Positions 28,927 through 37,800 of a stretch of DNA of 64,000 bases are shown here, piece by piece (within the stretch, counting starts at the first letter, position 1; each line of letters opens with the position of its first letter). Below the pieces are notes generated by a model. That model was not told the origin of the DNA and searched no databases. It was given only the letters and a program-made list of their open reading frames with translations. The translations under genes were made by a program, and so were the position numbers. The DNA comes from an uncultured Flavobacteriales bacterium (GTDB taxonomy: Bacteria; Bacteroidota; Bacteroidia; Palsa-965): assembly GCA_937974275.1 (NCBI GenBank), contig CALJIF010000070.1:20762-84761 (forward strand), written 5' to 3'.

Positions 28927-29802
28927 TTAAGCAGATAGGAAAGAGCGCATGGAAATATTGCCGTGCTGGAATCCTTCGAAGATATATTTCTTTTCTTCTT
29001 TCGCGTTCAATGTGCCTGTTACGTACAACAGAGGTAGAAAGTGATCATTCGTCGGTACTGCCAGTTGTGCGACTTTGCCGTACTGTTGGTAGTTGATCAG
29101 TGCAGCATCGTTACCGCTATCCAACGCATTTTTAATTTTCGTATCAAACTCTGCTGCCCATGCGTCAACGGGTCCATTGATATTCGGGAAGTTAGCCATC
29201 CCCAAATTGTGTACGATATTTCCACTTCCCATAATCATAACACCTTTATCGCGCAGGATGCTGAGTTCTTTCGCCAGATTGAAATGGTATTCGGGCGATT
29301 TATAATAATCGATACTGAGTTGATAAACGGGAACATCTGCTTGAGGCCAAATGTGTTTAAGTATCGTCCATGCTCCGTGATCTAAACCCATATCGTGGTT
29401 TTCATGAACCTGAATAGATTTAACGGCTTGAATGGTTTGTTTTGCCATTTCGGGAGATCCCGGTGCAGGATAATTAATCTGATATAAGGCTTCCGGAAAT
29501 CCGCCAAAGTCGTAAATGGTTTTTGGTTTCGCTTGCATGGCAACATGTGTTCCGCGTGTGAGCCAATGTGCCGAAATCATCAATACTGCTTTTGGCTTCT
29601 CCAGTTTATTGCCGAGTTGATTCAGCGCTTGCGTAAATGTGTTGTTATAAATGGCATTCATCGGTGAACCATGTCCGATGAAAATAGAAGGCATGCGTTG
29701 TGAAGGCGCGCCGGCTTTGAGTTGCTGAAGATCTGTTAACGACATACTGAGTGCTCCGATTCCGCCTGTGGCAGTTAGTTTTATCCAATCACGACGATTC
29801 AT
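28927..29802 (-). CDS. ygiD: Extradiol dioxygenase, 4,5-DOPA dioxygenase-like (LigB family)
   Basis: This is 291 residues from ATG 29802. It starts MNRRDWIKLTATGGIGAL, a Tat-like twin-arginine signal, so export as a folded protein is possible. LigB-family metal-site motifs are GHGSPMNAI, SAHWL and DHGAW. The assignment follows E. coli YgiD-like proteins; oxidation of DOPA here is not shown. The TATCTTTG box is 4 nt before the ATG. A longer reading from 30096 was rejected because it covers the end of the GMC gene. Confidence 0.85.
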   Translation of the reverse strand: MNRRDWIKLTATGGIGALSMSLTDLQQLKAGAPSQRMPSIFIGHGSPMNAIYNNTFTQALNQLGNKLEKPKAVLMISAHWLTRGTHVAMQAKPKTIYDFGGFPEALYQINYPAPGSPEMAKQTIQAVKSIQVHENHDMGLDHGAWTILKHIWPQADVPVYQLSIDYYKSPEYHFNLAKELSILRDKGVMIMGSGNIVHNLGMANFPNINGPVDAWAAEFDTKIKNALDSGNDAALINYQQYGKVAQLAVPTNDHFLPLLYVTGTLNAKEEKKYIFEGFQHGNISMRSFLSA

Positions 29803-29806
29803 ATCA

Positions 29807-29814
29807 CAAAGATA
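29807..29814 (-). promoter_or_regulatory. -7 box, 4 nt before ATG of LigB-family gene
   Basis: On the minus strand TATCTTTG is a perfect TAnnTTTG match, spaced 4 nt (TGAT) from the ATG at 29802. Confidence 0.6.
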
Positions 29815-29846
29815 ATATAAATATATGTATCTACATATAAATAATG

Positions 29847-31451
29847 TTAAACTCCGGAAGCCACACGATGCGCATTGGCCATTAAGGTTAATGTTAAACC
29901 TTTTGCAGGAAGAAAAGTAAATCCTGAACCGTCGGCAACATATACGTTTTGGGTTCCGTGAAGTAAACCGGTTTCTTGTAACGTCAAATGTTGACGTGTT
30001 TCGGAATAAGGTAATGTTCCCGCATAATGAATGCTGGCCCCAATTTGCGGTGAAACGGTTTTTAGAGGAAATGCACCAAGTATACGCAATGCCCATTTAT
30101 ACGAGCTTACGCGTTGTTTAGAATTACGTTCTTGTTCTGAAGTGCGGTGATAATAATAATGCAAACGATCTCCGGTTACGGAACCGGCATCAGGCCGCAA
30201 CTCTGTGTATTGTCCTTCGCTGAATTGTTCCGGCAAGTGAATTCCGGCTATCAGCAAAGCAGGAGCGAGGTATTGCATGAGCGCACGTCCATCCTGAATG
30301 TTGAGCGGTGTTTCATTCAGCAATCGGAATAGCATCAGTGAACGATAAGTGTACAAACTAGCCATCGCGATATCATTCCCGGCTGCATTGTTATCATGGA
30401 ATAAGGAAAGTTGTGCGTAACTGTATTGTTTTTGAACGCCGGCTTGTCCCAGCATTGATGGAACAAGGCACGGTAAATAATAATACGGATTACACAGTAA
30501 TGGCACTCGTTTTTTATCATCAGTAGAACGTAGAACAATACGAGCTGATCCTAATGCACCACTGCACAATACCAACTTACGGGCTCGGAATTGTATTGCT
30601 GTTTGAGTCTCACAATGCATCGCATGTATAACAACTCCTTCTTCATGTTCTTCAAATCGCGTAACGAAGATGCGTTGCTCTAATTTGAAGTTAGGATGAC
30701 GTTGCAATTCACGAATAGTAATCCAAGGCCGATATGCGGAAAGTTCTTTGTCATCATAAAATTCCATGTCGCGCAGGTTATTTCCTTTGCGATTGTCTTT
30801 GTCCTGAGATAACAATGCTAGCGCAGGGCGTCCGAGATGAAAATGTCGTTGTTGTAAAACTGAACGATTCACCCTGTAGCGTTGTGCTATTTTTTGCGCA
30901 ACGGCATCGGTCGGTAAAGCCGGTTGAATGCGCTGAAGATGTCGAAACGTAAACGGTTGTGCATCGTCCGCGTCTCCACTTATTCCAATACGATCTGCTA
31001 CTACTTGATATGCTCGTTGCATAGCCTCCACCGGCAAGCCACATTGTTCGAGTTCTTTTTCGGAAAACACGCAGGACCCCAAGCCCCAGCCCGCACCTAA
31101 GCCGCCTAACGCAAGCGTTTCCATTGGCGCAAAGCTTGTAGAATGAGAAGTAAGTAGTTCGGTTACATCTTTAAGTAAATGAGCGCGTGCCGGAGTTAAT
31201 TGTGCTCCGGTTCCTACTTGTTCCGCGGGTAAACTTTCGAATTGTTCACCTAACAGATAGCGGTGTTGTTGTGTGTCTGTTTTTCTGAGTTCGGTGAATG
31301 ATGAGTCAGGAGTTAAATTCCGATAGTGTTGATCATCATTTCCACCGTCTAACATTAATACTTTATATCCGCGTTCCAAAAGTGTTTGCGCAGCCATTGC
31401 CCCGGTACAACCGGAACCTACAACGATAACGTCAAACACGTGTTCAGACAT
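29847..31451 (-). CDS. GMC-family oxidoreductase
   Basis: This 534-residue flavoprotein has an N-terminal FAD motif VVGSGCTGAMAAQTLLE and a C-terminal GMC end with GTQNVYVADGSGFTFLPAKG and NAHRVASG. Typical GMC enzymes oxidise alcohols or sugars with FAD. No cytochrome or small subunit gene is adjacent. A perfect TATCTTTG box lies 13 nt upstream of ATG 31451. The substrate is unknown. Confidence 0.85.
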   Translation of the reverse strand: MSEHVFDVIVVGSGCTGAMAAQTLLERGYKVLMLDGGNDDQHYRNLTPDSSFTELRKTDTQQHRYLLGEQFESLPAEQVGTGAQLTPARAHLLKDVTELLTSHSTSFAPMETLALGGLGAGWGLGSCVFSEKELEQCGLPVEAMQRAYQVVADRIGISGDADDAQPFTFRHLQRIQPALPTDAVAQKIAQRYRVNRSVLQQRHFHLGRPALALLSQDKDNRKGNNLRDMEFYDDKELSAYRPWITIRELQRHPNFKLEQRIFVTRFEEHEEGVVIHAMHCETQTAIQFRARKLVLCSGALGSARIVLRSTDDKKRVPLLCNPYYYLPCLVPSMLGQAGVQKQYSYAQLSLFHDNNAAGNDIAMASLYTYRSLMLFRLLNETPLNIQDGRALMQYLAPALLIAGIHLPEQFSEGQYTELRPDAGSVTGDRLHYYYHRTSEQERNSKQRVSSYKWALRILGAFPLKTVSPQIGASIHYAGTLPYSETRQHLTLQETGLLHGTQNVYVADGSGFTFLPAKGLTLTLMANAHRVASGV

Positions 31452-31464
31452 GACACAATGATAA

Positions 31465-31472
31465 CAAAGATA
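31465..31472 (-). promoter_or_regulatory. -7 box for GMC oxidoreductase gene
   Basis: TATCTTTG on the minus strand matches TAnnTTTG fully. It lies 13 nt from the start, a longer leader than at the leaderless-type genes. Confidence 0.55.
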
Positions 31473-31530
31473 TTTCTCTGAACCGATAAAGATGTTGCTC
31501 TTAGCCAGAGGAACAACACCTTCAGAAATA

Positions 31531-31561
31531 AAAAAATCCCAAGTTTATAACTTGGGATTTT
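31531..31561 (-). terminator. Hairpin terminator overlapping the MazG-like gene end
   Basis: A perfect 13-bp stem, 31533-31545 with 31549-31561, closes a TAT loop. On the minus strand it is followed by a T run (the plus-strand A run at 31531-31536). The stop codon (31545-31547) lies inside the stem and loop, so the last codons form half of the hairpin. Confidence 0.85.
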
Positions 31562-31868
31562 GAATATGCCGGTCTTTGTCGCGGTTCGTTTTTTTATCGA
31601 GATTCTTTACTAATGCGGCTTCCAGATCTACACCTGTTTGGTTGGCTAAACAAATCAGCACGAACAATACATCTGCCATTTCATCGGCTAAATTCTCCCC
31701 CGTTTCACCGGCTTTGAATGATTGCTCTCCAAACTTTCTGGACATGATGCGGGCGACTTCTCCCACTTCTTCCATCAGTATCGCAGTATTGGTCAGTTCA
31801 TTAAAATAACGAACGCCATACTGTTTGATCCAGTCATCTACCTTTTGTTGTGCTTCCTGAATATGCAT
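31545..31868 (-). CDS. MazG-like nucleotide pyrophosphohydrolase
   Basis: This 107-residue all-alpha protein has the EEVGEVAR helix and a second helix with LADEMADVLFVLICLAN. Together they give the EExxE...ExxD metal-binding pattern of single-domain MazG-type pyrophosphohydrolases. It is probably a housekeeping nucleotide-cleaning enzyme; the substrate is unknown. CATCTTTG lies about 14 nt upstream. The gene ends in the terminator hairpin at 31531-31561. Confidence 0.88.
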   Translation of the reverse strand: MHIQEAQQKVDDWIKQYGVRYFNELTNTAILMEEVGEVARIMSRKFGEQSFKAGETGENLADEMADVLFVLICLANQTGVDLEAALVKNLDKKTNRDKDRHIQNPKL

Positions 31869-31901
31869 GTTTGAAGTTTTTTCAAAGATGCAAAGAAGTT
31901 C

Positions 31902-33836
31902 TTATAAAGGCTGTCCTTCTGCAAGAATGTGTGTAACCTTAAACTCGGTGCGTCGATTGAACTGATGTTGCTCTTCGGTACATTTCACGCCGTCATCGCA
32001 TTCGTTCAGCAGTTTCGATTCACCATAACCTTTTGCAGTAATACGATTCGCCGCGATGCCTTTTGAAATGATATACTTCACAGCCGATTCTGCACGTCGT
32101 TGAGAAAGTTTCGCATTGTACGTGTCACTTCCGCGACAATCGGTATGCGAGCTCAATTCAATTTTGATTTGTGGATTGTCTATCATGATCTTAACGAGCT
32201 TGTCCAACTCAATTGCAGCATCAGGACGAATATCCGCTTTGTTGTAATCGTAGTAAATGTTGTCCAATCGAATCGGTTTGTTAAGCACAATTTGCTCAAT
32301 AGTTAAGGTGACGAAAGATGTATCCATCAGCTGTCCGTGGTATCCACCGGTGTTTACTGCGCCGTACGCTTTGAAATAACCATCCTTTGTAGTTACTGCT
32401 GCGTAGTTGGTAGATGAATCGGCTTCGAAGAAAATTTTACCGTTCGCATCAGCTGTCATTTTTTGTACGGTGCCTTTACGCGAATGAGAAACTTCAACAA
32501 CTGCATTAGGAACAAGTGCTCCGGTGTTTTTTTCTTTCACTTCAATAGAAACAAAATATTTAGGGTCTAAACGTTTGAAGTGATAGATATCGTCGTGCCC
32601 GGTATTATCACCGCGGTTACTTGAAAAGTATCCGGACTTGCCGTCTTTCTTAAAAGTGATTCCGAAATCGTCGTTCACGCTGTTAAACGGCGCTTCCATG
32701 CGAGAAATAGTACTAATGTTGTTGCCTTTAACTTCTGCTTTGAACATATCTAGACCACCCGCTCCCGGATGTCCGTCCGATGCAAAGTATAAATCAATAG
32801 TTCCGGGAAATGGCTGATGAATGGTCGGAAACATTTCCTCTCCGTTTGTATTTACTGCAGGTCCGGCATTAATTGGTTTTGACCAGGAACCATTTTCCAG
32901 AATACAATAGTAAATGTCTGTTCCACCCATTCCGCCGGGCATATCAGACGCAAAGAATAACTTTTGTCCGTCAGGAGTAATTGCAGGATGACCGCAAGAA
33001 TATTCGGGAGAATTCATACCTAAGCATTTGATAACTGTCCAGTTTCCATCGCTGCCTTTTTCTGCAACACACAACTCTAAGTGGTTGTCGTTGTCTTTAG
33101 CTTTCGCAGGATCTTTCTCCAGCATATAACTTCTGGTGAAGTACAATTGTTTCCCGCTTGGAGCAAGTACGGCAGGTCCTTCGTGCAATTCGGTATTCAC
33201 ATTACCGCCTAATGGACTGAGTTGTTCCGGTTTTTCAGGATTTGCAAAATATACGTCCATGTAGCCGTGTCCGGTCCAACTTCTGTGTTGCTCTTCTTTC
33301 TTAACAGGAGCTTCGGCTGCTACTAACAACGTATCACCTGTAATTACCGGACTGAAAACAGATCCTGCAACATTAAAATTGATTTTAGTAATCACATAAA
33401 ACGGTAACAGTTTGGAATCATGCAATGAAGAATCGCAAGAGTTCATCTGATTGATAACAGCACGATTTCCGGGATCACTCTGCAGGTATTTTTCATACCA
33501 CTTTTTCGCTTCACTGTACTTGCCGTTTTCTTTCAATACACGTGCATAAGTCAATTGATCATAAGGCGTTGTTTCAGGTGAGGTAATCACCTTAGCATAT
33601 GCAGCTTCAGCTTCCTTGTGCTTATTCACCTTATAATAGCAATCAGCAAGACGAAACTGCGCCTTTGTGTTATCCGGATGCTCTTTAACAACGGTTTCGA
33701 ATAAACTTGCAGCAGTTGCGAATTCGTAATTTGAATAATGTTTTTCTGCGGCTTTGTATGTTCGATTCCCGCAACTTAATAATGCGACAACTGCGAATAG
33801 TGCCAATAGTCCGCGTATGGGGGTAGTGAGATTCAT
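31902..33836 (-). CDS. OmpA-family lipoprotein with TPR and PD40-like repeats
   Basis: This is 644 residues from ATG 33836; an upstream extension would overlap the SprF-like gene. The signal ends in a lipobox, LLSC. It has TPR-like helices (ATAASLFETVVKEHPDN; YAKVITSPETTPYDQLTYARV), then WD40/PD40 repeats (GEEMFPTIHQPFPG, GIT-FKKDGKSGYFSSNRGDN), a small beta domain, and a C-terminal OmpA domain (YYDYNKADIRPDAAIELDKL, SSHTDCRGSD) that binds peptidoglycan. Proteins of this type are seen with T9SS/gliding PorP/SprF partners, as here. Confidence 0.92.
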   Translation of the reverse strand: MNLTTPIRGLLALFAVVALLSCGNRTYKAAEKHYSNYEFATAASLFETVVKEHPDNTKAQFRLADCYYKVNKHKEAEAAYAKVITSPETTPYDQLTYARVLKENGKYSEAKKWYEKYLQSDPGNRAVINQMNSCDSSLHDSKLLPFYVITKINFNVAGSVFSPVITGDTLLVAAEAPVKKEEQHRSWTGHGYMDVYFANPEKPEQLSPLGGNVNTELHEGPAVLAPSGKQLYFTRSYMLEKDPAKAKDNDNHLELCVAEKGSDGNWTVIKCLGMNSPEYSCGHPAITPDGQKLFFASDMPGGMGGTDIYYCILENGSWSKPINAGPAVNTNGEEMFPTIHQPFPGTIDLYFASDGHPGAGGLDMFKAEVKGNNISTISRMEAPFNSVNDDFGITFKKDGKSGYFSSNRGDNTGHDDIYHFKRLDPKYFVSIEVKEKNTGALVPNAVVEVSHSRKGTVQKMTADANGKIFFEADSSTNYAAVTTKDGYFKAYGAVNTGGYHGQLMDTSFVTLTIEQIVLNKPIRLDNIYYDYNKADIRPDAAIELDKLVKIMIDNPQIKIELSSHTDCRGSDTYNAKLSQRRAESAVKYIISKGIAANRITAKGYGESKLLNECDDGVKCTEEQHQFNRRTEFKVTHILAEGQPL

Positions 33837-33849
33837 AGTCTTCAAAATT

Positions 33850-34782
33850 TTAAAAGAATCGTGGAGATTTGTAACGGATTTTTTCTTCTTTGATGAAGTC
33901 CCATGCAATCATAATTTCATGAGATCCGCTGTTGTAGCGACGCAAGTTGGTTAATGCCATATCGTACGCATATCCGATTCGTAGTTTCGGTGTAGCCTGA
34001 TATTCTATAATACCTTGAATGCCGTCATTTGTTCTGTACGATCCGCCAATCCAAAGTGTTTTATACATCAGCACATTAATGTTCGCATCAAACTCGATTG
34101 GAGCGCCGGGAACATACTTAACTAAACCTGATGGTTTAATTTCAAAGTTCTTGCCGGCAGGAATTACAACACCTGCAGTTCCGTAATAGTGACGTTCTAA
34201 GTTTGGCGCACCTGCAATATTTAAAGCAAGAGCTGTTCCTTCTTTGTAGTTAATCACATTCGGGATACTCACACCCGCGTAGAATCGTGGCATGTAGAAA
34301 TAAATGCCTGCGCCGCTGTTCGGAAGAATTTTTCCGTTAACGTTTTGCATGAATACTTCATCCTGCTGATCCCACACTTGCAACTCGGTCAACTTAGCAC
34401 GATAGTACGTTACACCTGCTCGCAAACCAACAGCTATTTTCGCTTTGTCAGAAATTTTCAGGTGATAAGAAAATGTTCCGGCTACTTCACTTCTATTCGT
34501 TACACCAATGTTATCGTTCATAACAAGTCCACCAACGCCAATGTTCTTTTTAGAAATCGGCATGTCGAAACTTAAGAAGCTGCTGAACGGTGCGCCATCA
34601 AAGCCCATCCATTGTCTGCGGCCCAATACGGTCAGGTTCGCGTAGTCGTGACTTCCGGCGTAGGCAGGATTAAGGAAATGGCCGCTAAACATGTATTGCG
34701 TTACCATCGGATCTTGCTGTGCGCGCATGCTTGTTCCTGCGAACAATGCCAATGCGAAGAGTATGATATATTTTGTTTTCAT
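33850..34782 (-). CDS. PorP/SprF family type IX secretion membrane protein
   Basis: This 310-residue protein has a signal peptide (ending near MRAQQ) and the PorP/SprF start QDPMVTQYMFSGHFLNPAYAGS. It is an outer membrane beta-barrel family; SprF helps secrete and attach SprB. It lies between the SprB-like gene (34803) and the OmpA gene (33836) on one strand with tight spacing. The beta-barrel character fits DMPISKKNIGVGGLVMNDN and many aromatic-ended strands. It is probably dedicated to the adjacent adhesin. Confidence 0.93.
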   Translation of the reverse strand: MKTKYIILFALALFAGTSMRAQQDPMVTQYMFSGHFLNPAYAGSHDYANLTVLGRRQWMGFDGAPFSSFLSFDMPISKKNIGVGGLVMNDNIGVTNRSEVAGTFSYHLKISDKAKIAVGLRAGVTYYRAKLTELQVWDQQDEVFMQNVNGKILPNSGAGIYFYMPRFYAGVSIPNVINYKEGTALALNIAGAPNLERHYYGTAGVVIPAGKNFEIKPSGLVKYVPGAPIEFDANINVLMYKTLWIGGSYRTNDGIQGIIEYQATPKLRIGYAYDMALTNLRRYNSGSHEIMIAWDFIKEEKIRYKSPRFF

Positions 34783-34802
34783 GATCTTGCTGTTTTATGG
34801 GG

Positions 34803-37800
34803 TTATTGTCTGCGTAAGTCAACGAATCCGGTTAATATAATCTGACCGTCATTAACGTTCAGAATTACGAAGTAAGTTCCGTCAGGCAGATTTTCTCCGG
34901 TGTTGGAAGTACCTCTCCATTGGTTGTTGTAGTTTACTGCATCGTAAACCAGGTTGCCCCAACGATTATATATTTCCAATTTGTTGTCTTTGAACGCATC
35001 TAAACCTTCAATTACGAATGCGTCGTTTTTGCCATCCATGTTCGGTGAGAAACCTGTTGGCATATCAATACCAACCGGCTCACGTAAGGTAACAGAATCA
35101 GAAGTCGTACAGCCATTCGCATCAGTTACCGTAACAATATATGTTCCCGCACCGATACCGTTTAGGTCTTCTGTGTTTTGTCCGTTCGACCAGCTATAAG
35201 TTAATGGAGCTGTTCCGCCTGTTGCTGTTACATCAATTGAACCATCCGTTGCCTGATACGCGCTAACGTTGTATCCGTTGGTGTAAACCAATGCTGAAGA
35301 TGACATTCCTAATTGTGGCGGTTCTGCAACAATGAACGTATCTGCAAATGCGCAGTTATTCGAATCGGTAACAAGTACAGAATAAATTCCTGCTGATAAA
35401 CCGGTTTGATCTTCAACGTTTGATCCATTTGACCAAAGGATGGTATATGGAGGTGTTGCTCCTGTAATGGTCATTTGAATTGATCCGCTTGCATCACCGA
35501 AACAAAGCAGGTTAGTGGAAGATGTAACCGCAATAATCGGAGCGTTTTCTGTAATGGTGATAGAAGAATCTATCGTACATCCGTTGGCATCTGTTGCCAC
35601 CACGTTATACGTTCCTGCTCCGAGTGTGTCAATATCTTGAGTGGTTGCATTGTTCGACCACAGATAAGTGTATGGAGTTACACCACCGTTTATTGTCAAG
35701 TCAATAGATCCTGTTGTAAATCCGTTACATGGAACATTCACGTGATTCTCGTTAAGTACCAATACAGGAGGTTCAGTCAGTGTAATTGTGGTGTCGAACT
35801 GACATCCGTTAGCATCTGTAGCGGTAACCGTGTAAATTCCGGCTCCGATGTTAGTCAAATCTTCCGAAACATCACCGGTATTCCACACGTAGGTGTATCC
35901 TGTTGTTCCTCCGTTGATCTGAACATCAATACCACCATTGGTGCTACCTGCGCAGGATACATCAAATCCGTTGAAATCCGTTGTGGATGCAATTGTGCCT
36001 GTCAACAAGGTTGGTTCAGTTACAACGTATGATAAAGTGTCCACGCAGTTGTTCGCATCGGTAACAATTACCTGATAGTTGCCGGCGCTGATACTGTCAA
36101 CGTCTTCTGTGATTGCACCATTGCTCCAACCGTAAGTGTACGGAGCAACACCACCTGAAGTATTCAAGTTAATGGAACCTGTGCTGTCTTGGAAACATAA
36201 CAAGTTGGTTACGGAATCAGCAACTACTACAGGTGTAGGTTGAGTTAATGTATAGGATTCTACGACTACACATCCATTGCTATCAGTCATTGTTACCTGA
36301 TAGGTTCCGGCAGCAAGATTCGCAATGTCCTGAATCGTATCGCCGTTAGTCCAGATGTAATCAAATCCCGGCACACCGCCTGTTACTTCAATGTCAATGC
36401 TGCCTGTTGCTGCGCCATTACATAAAACTGAAACCGGCGTAGCTGTGATGAACAAGGAGTCAGGTTGGGTAATAGTTACCGTATCTGTAACAGTACACAA
36501 ATTGGTATCTGTAATTAGTACCGTATAAACACCGGCTTCTAAAGCAGAAATATCTTCTGTTACCGCACCGTTGCTCCACAAGTAGGTATAACCTTGTGTT
36601 CCACCAGTAATCGTTAAATCAACAGATCCATTCGAATTACCAAAACAATCAATAGAATAACCGTTGAAGTTGGTGAGTACTGTAGACTGTGCCATTAATG
36701 AATCCGGACGTGTTACGGTAAACGTTAATGTGTCATCACAACCGTTGAAATCTGTAACGATAACGTTATAAGTGCCGGCCTCTAATGAAGTTACATCTTC
36801 TGTTGTTGCGTTATTGCTCCAGTTAAAATTGTAAGGAGTTGTTCCTCCTCCGGTTGTTACATCGATTGACCCGTTGCCCGCTTCATAACAAGTAAGATTT
36901 GTTACAGCTCCTGTTACGCTTAATACTGTTGGTTGAACAAGCGTGTCAAAAAATGTCGCAACACAGTTGTTTGCATCGGTAACAGTTAACTGATAAATTC
37001 CTGCAGGCGCATTCGATAAATCTTCCGTAACATCACCGTTACTCCAAACGAAACTGTAATTGGTAACACCGCCTGTAGTTGTGATGTTTATAGCACCTGT
37101 ACTGTCGTTGGCACAAAGGATTGGTGTTACGTTAGCGGCAATTGATAAGGAGGTTGGCTCTGTTAATGTGATGCTTTGAGTGGTTGTACAACTGTTGGCA
37201 TCAGTAATAGTTACAGAGTATGTGCCCGCCGGTAATGTGCTGATATCTTCTGTTGCCGCACTGTTCGACCAAGCATAGGTGTAAGAAGTTGTTCCTCCTG
37301 TTACGGTCAAATTAATTCCACCGAGACTATCTCCATTACATGGCACATCGAATCCGTTAAAGGATCCTGTTGAAACAACAGAAGATGCAAGTACTGCAGG
37401 TTCAGAAAGTGTAAACGCGATAGTATCCGCACATGCATTTGCATCTGTAACAATAACAGAATAAGTTCCCGCTGTCAGATTTGTTACATCTTGCGTGCTT
37501 GCCGAGTTAGACCATGCATAGGTATATGTTCCAAAACCGCCGATTGCTGATAAGTCAATGCTGCCGTCGTTAGCACCGAAGCACGTAACATTCACACCTC
37601 CTACAAAGGATGGAACCGTTCCGGATAAAACAATTTCATTCGGAATAAAGATCGTATCTGTTAATGAGATACAGTTGGTAGAGTCACGTGCAATAATGAT
37701 ATAAGTATTACCTGTTGCAAGATTTACGGTATTAACACCCGGAGCCAGATAAGTGACACCGCCGTTAGTTGAAATACTGATTGGTCCGCCATTTCCACCG

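Noticed and set aside
29803..30096. N-terminal extension of the LigB-family dioxygenase
   Set aside because: It overlaps the end of the GMC gene and has a rare composition. The Tat-like start MNRRDW at 29802 and a perfect -7 box 4 nt upstream fit better.
33837..33908. N-terminal extension of the OmpA-family gene
   Set aside because: It overlaps the SprF-like gene and lacks a signal. ATG 33836 gives a clear lipoprotein signal.
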